From Arthrobacter sp. S39 (GTDB taxonomy: Bacteria > Actinomycetota > Actinomycetes > Actinomycetales > Micrococcaceae), in NCBI RefSeq assembly GCF_004320525.1, contig NZ_SIHX01000019.1, positions 1 to 52,698 on the forward strand: a stretch of 52,698 bases of DNA. Reading direction: 5' to 3'. The notes under the pieces are model-generated. The model was not told the DNA's origin. It made no database searches and saw only the letters and a list, made by a program, of their open reading frames with translations. Of the stretch, positions 7,968 through 16,255 are shown in pieces. Position 1 is the first letter of the stretch. The number at the start of each line of letters is the position of its first letter. The position numbers and the translations under genes are program-made.

Positions 7968-9116
7968 ATGGGAACAACCCTGGACACCGTGGTGATCGGC
8001 GGCGGAGCCATGGGCTCGGCCGCCGCCTGGGCCCTGGCACGCCGCGGCCGGCAGGTCACGCTGCTGGAGCAGTTCGGGCCAGGACACCGCATCGGGGCGT
8101 CCCACGGCACCACCCGCAACCTGAACCCGGGCTACCACCGGCCGGAATATGTGGCCATGCTGGCCGAAGGACTGGCGCTCTGGGACGAGCTGGAGCAGGA
8201 CAGCGGCGAACAGCTCCTCACCCGCACCGGCATCGTCAACCACGGCCCCGATCCGCGCCTCCCCCAGGTGCAGGCCGCGCTCACCGAGGCAGGCATCCGG
8301 GCGGAGTCCCTCAGCCCGGACGAGGCCGCCCAACGCTGGCGCGGCATTCGGTTCGACCAGCAGGTCCTGCACATGCCCGACGGCGGCCAGCTGAACCCCG
8401 AGGCGGCGCTCCCCGCCTTCCAGCGGCTCGCCACAGCCCGGGGCGCCGAGATCAGGCACCACACCAAAGTGGTGGAGCTGGAAATCATGGACGACGGCGT
8501 CCGGCTCACCCTGGAGGCCGACGGACCCGGCGCGTCAGGCGGCTACGAGGTGGTCACCGCCGCCCAGGCAGTGGTGACGGCGGGCGGCTGGACGGAGAAA
8601 CTGCTGGCCGGTGCGGCCGGACCCGGAAAGCTCCGGATTCCCCGGCTCAGGGTCACCCAGGAACAGCCGGCCCACTTCCGCGTCGCCGACGACGGCGCGA
8701 TGTGGCCGGGATTCAACCACACGCCGGGAACCAGCCCGGCCTACGGGAACTGGTACTCGCCGGTCTACGGCATGCAGACGCCGGGGGAAGGCATCAAGGC
8801 CGGCTGGCACGGCGTCGGTCCGGAGGTGGACCCGGACAATCGGTCCTTCCTGCCCGAACCCGTCCAGCTCGCAGCCCTGCAGGACTACGCGCGGGCCTGG
8901 CTGCCGGGGGTGGACGCCGATTCGCTCGAGGCCATCAGCTGCACGTACACCACCACACCGGACGAGGACTTCGTCCTTGATCGGGTCGGCCCCGTGGTCA
9001 TCGGCGCCGGGTTTTCCGGGCACGGCTTCAAGTTCACGCCCGTGGTGGGCCGTATCCTCGCGGACCTGGCCACTGGCACGCGGCCGGCGCCGCAGATCTT
9101 CTCCGCCGCCCGCTAG
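7968..9116 (+). CDS. FAD-dependent amine oxidase of the monomeric sarcosine oxidase / N-methyltryptophan oxidase family
   Basis: The 382-residue protein opens with an ADP-binding Rossmann motif VIGGGAMGSAAAW (residues 9-21) and ends with GAGFSGHGFKFTPVVG typical of DAO-family flavoproteins. In sarcosine oxidase the FAD is bound covalently to a cysteine in a CxYTxTPDExF motif; here SCTYTTTPDEDFVLD keeps this Cys at 325. It should oxidise an N-methyl or secondary amino acid to imine with release of hydrogen peroxide. Strong ribosome binding site GAGGAGG, 21 bases after the permease stop, suggests an operon with the AEC transporter, which might carry the substrate or product. Sarcosine, N-methyltryptophan and other N-methyl amino acids are all possible substrates. 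Confidence 0.85.
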   Translation: MGTTLDTVVIGGGAMGSAAAWALARRGRQVTLLEQFGPGHRIGASHGTTRNLNPGYHRPEYVAMLAEGLALWDELEQDSGEQLLTRTGIVNHGPDPRLPQVQAALTEAGIRAESLSPDEAAQRWRGIRFDQQVLHMPDGGQLNPEAALPAFQRLATARGAEIRHHTKVVELEIMDDGVRLTLEADGPGASGGYEVVTAAQAVVTAGGWTEKLLAGAAGPGKLRIPRLRVTQEQPAHFRVADDGAMWPGFNHTPGTSPAYGNWYSPVYGMQTPGEGIKAGWHGVGPEVDPDNRSFLPEPVQLAALQDYARAWLPGVDADSLEAISCTYTTTPDEDFVLDRVGPVVIGAGFSGHGFKFTPVVGRILADLATGTRPAPQIFSAAR

Positions 9117-9155
9117 CAGCCCGCTGAAGCCCTCACCCCGCTCCCCATCAGCGCG

Positions 9156-11795
9156 TTAAGGCACGCGGGCCCCGGGCTGGTGCTGGTCCAGCAGCCGGGC
9201 GCAGCGGATGAAGCCCAGGTGGGAGTAGGCCTGCGGGTGGTTGCCCAGGTGCGTCTCGGTGCCGGGATCGTACTCTTCGGGCAGCAGTCCGGTGGGCCCG
9301 AAGAGGTTCACCAGCTGGTCGAACAGGTCCCAGGCCTCCTCGATCCTGCCCACCGCCACGTATGCCTCAATGAGCCAGGTGGTGCAGATGTGGAAGCCGC
9401 CCTCCAGACCCGGCAGGCCGTCGTCGTACCTGTACCGGAAGACGGTGGGCCCCACCCGGAGCTCGCGTTCCACTGCCGTGACGGTGTCCAGGAAGCGCTG
9501 GTCGCGGACGTCCAGCATGCCGGAGAGGCCGATGTGCAGGACGGCGGCGTCGAGGTCCGGGCTGTCATAGGCCACGGTGTAGGACTGCGCGGAGTCGTCC
9601 CATCCTTCACGCAGCACCTCCTCCCGGATGGCGTGTGCCGTGGGTTCCCAGGCGGGTTCCGGCGCCCTGCCGTGCCGGGCGGCCGTGCGGAGGGCCCGGT
9701 CCAGCGTCACCCAGCACATCACCTTGGTGTAGACGTGGTGGCGCGGCGGCCGGCGGGCTTCCCAGATGCCATGGTCGGGCTCGTGCCAGCGGGCCAGCAC
9801 CGCCGAGGCCATCTGCACCATCAGCTCCCAGTGCTCGTCCGCAAGCTCCCCGTCCCGTTCACTCAGGGCGTGGATGAGTTCGGCGATCGGGCCGAAGACG
9901 TCCAGCTGGACCTGGTGGTCCGCGGCGTTTCCGATCCGGACGGGCCGGGAACCTGCGTACCCCGGCAGGCTGTCGATGACGGCCTCCGTGGACAGCGGGG
10001 CGCCGGTGACGGAGTACAGCGGGTGCAGCCATTCCGGGCCGGGCGCGTGCTCAAGGATCCGGCCGAGCCAGCTCAGGAACCCGGCCGCCTCCGACGTGGA
10101 GCCCAGGTCCACCAGGGCGTTCACGGTCATGGAGCCGTCCCGCAGCCAGCAGTACCGGTAGTCCCAGTTCCTTGTTCCGCCGATTCCTTCGGGCAGGGAG
10201 GTGGTGGGCGCGGCCAGCACTGCCCCGGTGGGTTCATGCACCAGCGCCCGGAGCACCAGCGCTGAACGGCGGACCAGTGACGGCTTCACTGAGGGAAGTT
10301 CCAGTTCCTGAACCCAGCGGCGGGAGTGGAGGGCCACCCTGCCCCGCCGGTCATTCTCATCGCCCGGGTCCTCGGCCGCAGGTTCAGTGTCGCCGCAGCG
10401 CAGGTTCAGGACCACCGGCCCGTCCTGCAGGTTCACCGACGCGGTGGCGGTGGCGTGCCGGCCGTCGGAGGTGATGCTGAAGCTGACGCCGGGGGCATAG
10501 AGGAAGATGGGATCGGACGTGCCCACCACGTGCAGCTCGTCGCCGCGGGCCTCCATGCTGAACGGCGCATTGGCATAGTCCGGCCGCGGCGCGAAGACGA
10601 TCTTGGCGCCGCCGGTGCCGGACAGCACCCGGACCATGCTGGTGATGCCCTCCGGTGCCGGCTCCAGGTAGTCCGTGACGGTCACATCCGCCCACCGGGT
10701 CTCCACGATCATGGTGCTGTCCACATAGCGCTGGCCCAGGACCTGCGAGGTTTTGACGGGTTCCACGGAAAAATGCCCTGCGGCGTCCCCGCCCAGGATG
10801 TGCGCGAACAGGGATCCCGAGTCCGGCAGCGGGTGGCTCATCCAGCAGATTTTGGCATCGGGGGTGACCAGGGCAGTGGAGGATCCGTTGCCGATCATCG
10901 AATGCCGCTCCAGGCCTACGGCGTCCTCGCCGAAGAGCCAGGCCCGGCGCAGCTCGAAGAGAATGGCCAGGACACGGGCAAACGATTCCGGGTCGCGGAG
11001 CCGGTGGGCCGCCCGGGTCTCCCCCGGGCCCACGCGCAGCCCCATGTCCGGGCCGCGAAGGGTGGCGATGGCCAGTTCGTCGCTGTAGGCGTCGCCCGCA
11101 TACAACGCCGCACTGGCGCTGAGCCGGGACCTGAGGTTTTCCAGGGCGTCCGCCTTGGACGGTTCCACGATGGAAAGGTCGAGAACCGACCCGTCGACGA
11201 TGAAGAACAGCCCGTGTGCCTTGGCGATCTCCCGCGCCGTTTCGATTACGGCCTGTACAACGTCCGGCGATGCGGGCCGGGTATGCACGGAGACCGCCAC
11301 GGGCTTGCGTTCGATCCAGATGCCTTTCTGGAATCCCACCGCCTCGGACAGGGCGGTGCTGACCTTCTGGAGGGTGGCTTCGGTGGCCAGGGTCTGGACG
11401 TGCGCGAAGCCCATGTCCGACTCCGCACCGTGCGATCCGATCAGGTGCACTTCCGCCGGCAGCCGGGACACCGCGGCGAGGTCGCGCAGCGAACGCCCTG
11501 AGATCACGGCAGCGTGTGTGTTGGGCAGGGCGGCCAGGGCCCGGAGCGCGATCGCGGCGCTGCCCAGCGGCAGGGTTTCGGTGGAGATGCCCTCTGCGTC
11601 GCAGAGAGTGCCGCCGTAGTTGCAGGCCACCAGCAGCCCGGGCACACGGGCCAGGACCTTGAGTTCCGCCAGCAGGTTGGGGGTGAAGCCTTCGTCCGCG
11701 CCATCCGACTGCACAAACGTCCGGAGCAGGCCCAGCGGAAGCGACCTGGTCAGCAGCGCAGAATCCGCCACGCTCTGGTTCAACGGAGTAGGCAT
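9156..11795 (-). CDS. OtsB-like domain (catalytic Asp lost) fused to GH15 trehalase/glucoamylase-like hydrolase
   Basis: An 879-residue two-part protein. Residues about 35-280 resemble trehalose-6-phosphate phosphatase (HAD fold: SGRSLRDLA near 99, GSHGAE near 120, KADALE near 214, YAGDAYSDE near 232). HAD motif I, normally DxDGT, reads CNYGGT at 58-63, so both the nucleophile and the acid/base Asp are replaced (Asn59, Gly61); the codons AAC and GGC are clear. The phosphatase is therefore probably inactive. Residues about 290-870 are a GH15 domain: GGTRNWDYRYCWLRD (539-553), WEARRPPRHH with likely general acid Glu679, and LLPEEYDP with Glu840/841, as in actinobacterial GH15 trehalases. The likely activity is hydrolysis of trehalose or a related alpha-glucoside, with the OtsB-like part serving a binding or regulatory role. 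It converges with the upstream flavoprotein gene. Confidence 0.85.
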   Translation of the reverse strand: MPTPLNQSVADSALLTRSLPLGLLRTFVQSDGADEGFTPNLLAELKVLARVPGLLVACNYGGTLCDAEGISTETLPLGSAAIALRALAALPNTHAAVISGRSLRDLAAVSRLPAEVHLIGSHGAESDMGFAHVQTLATEATLQKVSTALSEAVGFQKGIWIERKPVAVSVHTRPASPDVVQAVIETAREIAKAHGLFFIVDGSVLDLSIVEPSKADALENLRSRLSASAALYAGDAYSDELAIATLRGPDMGLRVGPGETRAAHRLRDPESFARVLAILFELRRAWLFGEDAVGLERHSMIGNGSSTALVTPDAKICWMSHPLPDSGSLFAHILGGDAAGHFSVEPVKTSQVLGQRYVDSTMIVETRWADVTVTDYLEPAPEGITSMVRVLSGTGGAKIVFAPRPDYANAPFSMEARGDELHVVGTSDPIFLYAPGVSFSITSDGRHATATASVNLQDGPVVLNLRCGDTEPAAEDPGDENDRRGRVALHSRRWVQELELPSVKPSLVRRSALVLRALVHEPTGAVLAAPTTSLPEGIGGTRNWDYRYCWLRDGSMTVNALVDLGSTSEAAGFLSWLGRILEHAPGPEWLHPLYSVTGAPLSTEAVIDSLPGYAGSRPVRIGNAADHQVQLDVFGPIAELIHALSERDGELADEHWELMVQMASAVLARWHEPDHGIWEARRPPRHHVYTKVMCWVTLDRALRTAARHGRAPEPAWEPTAHAIREEVLREGWDDSAQSYTVAYDSPDLDAAVLHIGLSGMLDVRDQRFLDTVTAVERELRVGPTVFRYRYDDGLPGLEGGFHICTTWLIEAYVAVGRIEEAWDLFDQLVNLFGPTGLLPEEYDPGTETHLGNHPQAYSHLGFIRCARLLDQHQPGARVP

Positions 11796-11866
11796 GTGTA
11801 ACCCCTTTAGAGCAGAGCCCGGCCCGGAAAGGCAGCCGCTGGATTACCTGGCGGACTTCCGGGTGG

Positions 11867-11907
11867 TGCCCCTCCCCGGAACTCCATGCGGAGTTCCGGA
11901 GGGGGCA
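11867..11907. terminator. Strong GC-rich hairpin before the GH15 fusion gene
   Basis: TGCCCCTCCCCGGAACTCC (11867-11885) pairs with 11890-11907 with a single bulge around an ATGC loop. It lies 72 bases before the start of the fusion gene. It may insulate that gene from transcription arriving from the glycan operon; a leader structure of the fusion gene is the alternative, as no T-run follows. Confidence 0.45.
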
Positions 11908-11992
11908 ATTGTCATTCTCCGCCCGTGTGGTTTCCCCCGAAAGTCCCCCTGATTGCAGCTGTGTAAAAGTCGCGGCTGCGGCTGACGGTCCA

Positions 11993-12100
11993 GCCGTCAC
12001 GCGGCGCACCTTTTTGGACCACGACGGCGGTTCCTCCCGCGTGATTCCGGGGAACCCGCCGTCGTGCTTGCCAAAAACCGTGCCCGGCGTGACGCCGGCC
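11993..12100. repeat. Long palindromic repeat, copy A
   Basis: About 108 bases that fold back on themselves: GGACCACGACGGCGG on the left faces CCGCCGTCGTGCTTGCC on the right, with outer arms around CGTCACG and CGTGACG. The same element occurs in direct orientation at 19870-19977. It lies just after the stop codon of the secreted protein gene (minus strand), where it can act as transcript end or mRNA stabiliser. Confidence 0.65.
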
Positions 12101-12118
12101 AGCCGGTCCGTCCGGCGG

Positions 12119-14227
12119 TCAGCCGGCCGTCAGCGTCACCAATGTGAAGCCGCCCGGGGCTATCGTGACGCGTCCGGACGTGGTGCCGGCGGTGTCCCTG
12201 GAGCCCTTGACCGGCTGGCCGGTGGAATCGTACTGGCGCTGGACCCGCACAAAGCCTTCCGGCACAGTCAGCTCCTGGACCGTGATGGCCTTGGCCGCGC
12301 TGACGTACAGCGTGGTGTCGCCGCCGGAGCCGGAGACGGACACCGTGGAAATCAGCGGCTGGACCAGCAGTGCGTCCAATGCCGCCTGCCCGTCGGTGCG
12401 GGCGGTGACCGAGGTCAGTCCGGCGGCGAGGGCGCGCTGCAGCGTGAACGGGAAGAGGATGCCGGGCGCGTCGGTGATGCCCTGCGCTCCCGCCCCGCCG
12501 TTGGCTGTGGTTCCCAGCGGGCCCTTGGCCGAGGTCCAGGTGGTGGTGCCGGACGGCGCGATCCCCTGGTTCACGATGGGGAAGATGTTGCTGGGCTGGT
12601 CCGCTGCGGGCAGCGGGATGGAAAGGCTGCCGCCAGCGCCCAGGTCCACGTAGGCGCCGCCGGAGATGTTCGCTTCCCCGGTCCAGGACGACGGCGGCCG
12701 CACCACGGTGCCGTTGCCCGTGAGGGTGCCTGCTTCGGCTTCCACGACGCTGAGTCCGTTGGTCCCTTCGGTCACGCTGATGCCCAAGGCCTTGGCCCGG
12801 AGTTCCGGGTTGGAGTCGAGGGCCAGCATGGTGAGCAGCGCGTGGATGGTGGATTCGGCGCCGGAGTTGGGGTTGATCCGGCCGTCCGTTTCGATCCCGT
12901 CGATGGCGGTGCCGGTGGCCGGGTTGTAGGCGGGCGCGCCGTTGGGGTTGGCGCCGAAGAACCAGCCGGCAGCAATGGCAGCAACATCGAGAAGTCCCGG
13001 GGCGTGAGCGGCTTCCGCCGTCGCCACCAGGCTCTGGACGCGGGAGTCCACGCCATAGGCAATCTGCGCCTCACCGGGAGCGGGGCTCCAGGCGTTGTCC
13101 GGTCCGCCCGCTGCGAGCAGCTGCGGGGTGAACTGGGCGGTGTCCTTAACTGCTGCCGTTAGCAGGTCCGGCCGGTCCAGGACGGTGGACGCGGTGGCGA
13201 CGGCGGCCGGGGCCATGCCGCCCCACGCATGCCAGAGGCTCTGGGACTTGTTCCACGGCATGATCGCACCAAACGGCCATTGCGTGGCCGAGTCGGAAGA
13301 CATCGCGGCCACGCCCTCGCTTAGCTGCGACAGCGCGGTGGTGGCCACGGCGTCGGACGGAACCGTCTCCACATACGCGGCCAGGCCCAGCACGGCCTCG
13401 GCGGAGGCATCCGCGCCGCCGGCGATGAGCCAGGCCGGAACCTGGACCCCGTCGGCAACATCGAACGTGCCGTACTTGGCCAGGGACTGCCGGTTCAGGG
13501 CAGCCAGGGAAAGGTGCAGCCTGTCCTGCAGGAAGGCGGCAAACTCAGGATCGGACTCGGCGAACCCTGCGAAGCCCTCACCCAGGGCCCACACGGTGCG
13601 GGCCAGCCAATAGGATTCCGCGGAATCGGAGGGATCCGGCAGTTCCACCGGGATGGCGCTGGGGTTCAGGCTGCCGTCCGTCTGCTGCCAGAGGACCACG
13701 TTGCCGGCATTGGGGCCGTCCACCGTCTGGAGGTAGGTGAGCGCACGAAGGTTCTGGAAGGCGTGCTCCTTGCTCGCCGGGTCCCCTGTCTGCTTCCAGT
13801 GCCGGAGGTACACCACGGCGGTGCGGGCAATGTCATCCGCGTTGTAGGCGCCTTGGGTCCAATCGCCGGTGGCCGGGTCAAGGTTTCCGCCGCCAACCCG
13901 GTCATAGCTGCCGTCGTCGTTCCTGTCGGCGTAGGTCCACGGCGCCTCGGCCGCGGGGTCCTGCTCCAGCTGGTAGGTGGTGTGCCCGGGCACCGGAGCC
14001 AGCGGAACGGTGTCCAGCAGGAAGTCCAGGTGGTCCAGGTTGGTCAGGCTGCCGCCGCCGGCCAGCACAGGTGCCAAACCAGGTGCCTGCGGTGCGGTGA
14101 GTGCAGGGACGGACGACGGCGGCGCGGCGGGTGCCGCTGTGGCGGCACCGGCCTGCAGCGAGACAGCCAGCATGGAAACGGCCACCGCTGCCACCACCGG
14201 CCGCGTTGCTTTCGGTGAATGCGTCAC
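12119..14227 (-). CDS. Secreted (alpha/alpha)-barrel glycoside hydrolase-like protein
   Basis: A 702-residue exported protein of no family I can name. The GTG at 14227, 5 bases after the GH130 stop, is chosen because a signal peptide follows at once (basic SPKATRP, hydrophobic VVAAVAVSMLAVSLQAG, cleavage near ATAAPAA). An earlier start in this frame would only read through the GH130 gene. Residues about 60-420 look helical with repeated Trp/acidic patterns (TQGAYNADDIARTAVVYLRHW, DSAESYWLARTVWALGEG, WFFGANPNGAPAYNP, GRINPNSGAESTIHALL), as in GH9/GH15-like six-hairpin enzymes. The remaining 280 residues are beta-rich, likely a carbohydrate-binding or sandwich domain. As last gene of the operon with GH130 and a sugar importer it probably releases the oligosaccharide that is taken up. 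Confidence 0.65.
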   Translation of the reverse strand: MTHSPKATRPVVAAVAVSMLAVSLQAGAATAAPAAPPSSVPALTAPQAPGLAPVLAGGGSLTNLDHLDFLLDTVPLAPVPGHTTYQLEQDPAAEAPWTYADRNDDGSYDRVGGGNLDPATGDWTQGAYNADDIARTAVVYLRHWKQTGDPASKEHAFQNLRALTYLQTVDGPNAGNVVLWQQTDGSLNPSAIPVELPDPSDSAESYWLARTVWALGEGFAGFAESDPEFAAFLQDRLHLSLAALNRQSLAKYGTFDVADGVQVPAWLIAGGADASAEAVLGLAAYVETVPSDAVATTALSQLSEGVAAMSSDSATQWPFGAIMPWNKSQSLWHAWGGMAPAAVATASTVLDRPDLLTAAVKDTAQFTPQLLAAGGPDNAWSPAPGEAQIAYGVDSRVQSLVATAEAAHAPGLLDVAAIAAGWFFGANPNGAPAYNPATGTAIDGIETDGRINPNSGAESTIHALLTMLALDSNPELRAKALGISVTEGTNGLSVVEAEAGTLTGNGTVVRPPSSWTGEANISGGAYVDLGAGGSLSIPLPAADQPSNIFPIVNQGIAPSGTTTWTSAKGPLGTTANGGAGAQGITDAPGILFPFTLQRALAAGLTSVTARTDGQAALDALLVQPLISTVSVSGSGGDTTLYVSAAKAITVQELTVPEGFVRVQRQYDSTGQPVKGSRDTAGTTSGRVTIAPGGFTLVTLTAG

Positions 14228-14232
14228 CGGGC

Positions 14233-15318
14233 TCAGACCCGGTCCAGTTTGGCGACGCCGATTTTGGAGTCCGCCATGCCGTAGAAGACAAACAGCTGGT
14301 CGCCGATTTTTTCGATCGCGGTGGGGAACACCACGTTCGGCACGATGCCGGAGATTTCGTCCTCGGTTTCCGGTGCCAACAAAGGCTTGTCGCTGCGGGC
14401 GATGACCTTGCACGGATCGTTGGCGTCCAGGATCATCGCCGCCGCGGTGTAGTTGACGTTCTGCTGCTGCTCGAACGCGGACGCGGCCATCTTTCCGGCC
14501 ACGCCGTGGTGGATCAGGAGCCAGCCTTCGTCCACGCGGATGGGGGGCGGGCCGCCGCCGATTTTCAGTTCCTCGAAAGGGAACTCGCTGAGGGCGACGA
14601 GGCGGTGCTTGCCCATGTGGACCAGGTTGCGGAGGTCGCGCTCGACGTCGGCCACGGCCACGTAGGAGATCCAGATGCCGGGCCGGTTGTCCGTGACTCC
14701 CGCGGGCAGGTGCTCGCCTTCGCCGGGGCGGATCCAGCCAAGGTCCCACATGGGGCGGTGCAGCATGGCGTAGGAGGGCACGCCGTCGGGGTCGTTCACC
14801 GGTTCCGGGAAGAACACCGCATCCTTGTTCGGGAACAGGTTCAGGTCCATGGAGAGATCGGCCTGGTACTCAAAGAAGCACGGGCCAAGGCGTTCCCAGT
14901 TCCGGAGGTCCTCGGAGTGCGCGAAGGCGAGGCGGGGACCCAGGGGCCCGTACGCCACGTACGTCATCAGGTGCTTGCCAAGGGCGGGCACCCAGGTGGT
15001 GCGCGGATCCTCGGTGCCGGCGTTGTTCAGGCCGCGTTCCCAGCCCTCGTCCGGGGCCAGGACCACGCCTTCGCGTTCCACACCGGTGGGGACGCCGTCG
15101 TCGTTGATGATCACCTTGGCGAGCCCCACGCGGGAGACGTTGCCCGTGGCCACGAGCCGCGGCAGCAGGTACAGCTCGCCGTCCGGGCCGCGGCCGCTGG
15201 CGGGGTTGAGGACGCCCTCGGCCTCGAAGTCGTTGCCGGGCTCGGGGGTCATGACGACGCCCGCGCGGGTGAGGGTGTAGGGGACAGTGGGCAGTGCTGG
15301 AGTCTGGGGGGAAGTCAT
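14233..15318 (-). CDS. GH130-family glycosidase/phosphorylase (beta-mannoside type)
   Basis: A 361-residue cytoplasmic protein of the five-bladed propeller family formerly called DUF377 (GH130), whose characterised members phosphorolyse or hydrolyse beta-mannosides. Family features are GVLNPASGRGPDGELYLLPRLVA (near residue 35), NNAGTEDPRTTWV (near 96) with the conserved Glu-Asp, a mid-protein KDAVFFPEPVNDP, and WLLIHHGV near 266. It has no signal peptide, so it acts on imported oligosaccharide. It sits 3 bases after the second permease gene and 5 before the secreted protein, within the LacI-headed operon. Whether it is a phosphorylase or a hydrolase depends on phosphate-binding residues that I cannot assign by eye. 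Confidence 0.85.
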   Translation of the reverse strand: MTSPQTPALPTVPYTLTRAGVVMTPEPGNDFEAEGVLNPASGRGPDGELYLLPRLVATGNVSRVGLAKVIINDDGVPTGVEREGVVLAPDEGWERGLNNAGTEDPRTTWVPALGKHLMTYVAYGPLGPRLAFAHSEDLRNWERLGPCFFEYQADLSMDLNLFPNKDAVFFPEPVNDPDGVPSYAMLHRPMWDLGWIRPGEGEHLPAGVTDNRPGIWISYVAVADVERDLRNLVHMGKHRLVALSEFPFEELKIGGGPPPIRVDEGWLLIHHGVAGKMAASAFEQQQNVNYTAAAMILDANDPCKVIARSDKPLLAPETEDEISGIVPNVVFPTAIEKIGDQLFVFYGMADSKIGVAKLDRV

Positions 15319-15321
15319 AGA

Positions 15322-16254
15322 TTAGCCCTTTACGCTGGAACCGATATTGGTCGAGATGAACTGTCGCTGGAAAAAGATGAAGAGTGCGACGGCGGGTGCC
15401 GCCAGGACGCAGGCACCGGCAAGGATGGCGCCAAACGGGTTGCCGGCCTGGCCGGCGATGTTGGAGATGAAGTTGGCCAGGGAAACTGCGAGCGGCTGGA
15501 TGGACTGCTCCTTGGTGACCAGGAACGGCCACAGGAATTCGTTCCACGGGCCGATGAAGGTCAGCAGCACGGCTGTGACAATCGCGGGCCTGACCAACGG
15601 GATGGCGATCTGCCACAGGATCCGCAACTCCGAGGCGCCGTCGATCCGGGCCGCCTCAAACAGGGTTGAGGGCAACTGGAGGAAGTACTGGCGGAACACA
15701 AACACGGCAGTGGAGTTGATGGCGAACGGCAGGATCATACCCAGGTAGCTGTCCGCCAGGCCGTAATCGCGGACGATCATGACATAAAGCGGGATAAGCA
15801 GCAGCTGGAACGGGATCATCTGGACCAGAAGCATCATGCCGAACACCACGCCGCGCCCCCGGAACTGCATCTGTGCCAGGGCATAGCCCACCAGCAGCCC
15901 GAAAATTACGGTGAAGAGGATGACACCCCCGGTGAAGATGCCCGAATTGAGCAGGCCGCGGAACAGGTTGATGGACTCGTTGATCTGCACATAGTTCGCG
16001 CCGGTGATGTTGGCCGGATTGGGAAACGCGCCGAAAATCGACGTGTCCGGAGCAGTCTGCAGCGAACCGATGAGCATGTAGTAGAAGGGGAAGAGGAAAA
16101 CGAAGGCGCCCAGGGCCAGCAGGATGAAGCTGCCCACTCCCAGGTTGCGGCGCTTTTCGACGCCGGAGTCGGGACGCAGGACAGGTTCCGGCAGCTCCGG
16201 TTGCTGGCCGGCGTCGTCGTCGTTTTTGGCGTTTTGTGCGTTGGTGACGGACAT
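15322..16254 (-). CDS. Sugar ABC transporter permease (MalG-type)
   Basis: Inner membrane permease of 310 residues with about six membrane segments and the EAA loop (EAARIDGASELRILWQIAIPLVRP near residue 205) that contacts the ATPase. Start at the ATG at 16254, preceded by GGAGG lying in the end of the upstream permease gene, with only one base between that stop codon and this start. The N-terminal 40 residues are acidic/polar and cytoplasmic. CUT1 family: imports di- or oligosaccharides together with the protein at 16256-17221 and the binding lipoprotein at 17234-18538. Confidence 0.9.
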   Translation of the reverse strand: MSVTNAQNAKNDDDAGQQPELPEPVLRPDSGVEKRRNLGVGSFILLALGAFVFLFPFYYMLIGSLQTAPDTSIFGAFPNPANITGANYVQINESINLFRGLLNSGIFTGGVILFTVIFGLLVGYALAQMQFRGRGVVFGMMLLVQMIPFQLLLIPLYVMIVRDYGLADSYLGMILPFAINSTAVFVFRQYFLQLPSTLFEAARIDGASELRILWQIAIPLVRPAIVTAVLLTFIGPWNEFLWPFLVTKEQSIQPLAVSLANFISNIAGQAGNPFGAILAGACVLAAPAVALFIFFQRQFISTNIGSSVKG

Positions 16255-16255
16255 G

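Larger units (their letters stand above)
11796..12118. other. Intergenic region with hairpin and palindromic repeat
   Basis: These 323 bases hold no coding sequence that I can support. They contain the leader of the OtsB-like/GH15 gene, a strong hairpin at 11867-11907 and one copy of the long palindromic repeat (11993-12100), which directly follows the stop codon of the secreted protein gene. Confidence 0.6.

Noticed and set aside
7452..8462. Minus-strand 336-codon frame opposite the AEC and sarcosine oxidase-like genes
   Set aside because: It spans two well-supported plus-strand genes and their junction and has no recognisable domain.
14228..14749. N-terminal extension of the secreted protein frame
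   Set aside because: The extension overlaps the GH130 gene and is Arg/Pro-rich; a signal peptide begins directly at the GTG at 14227.
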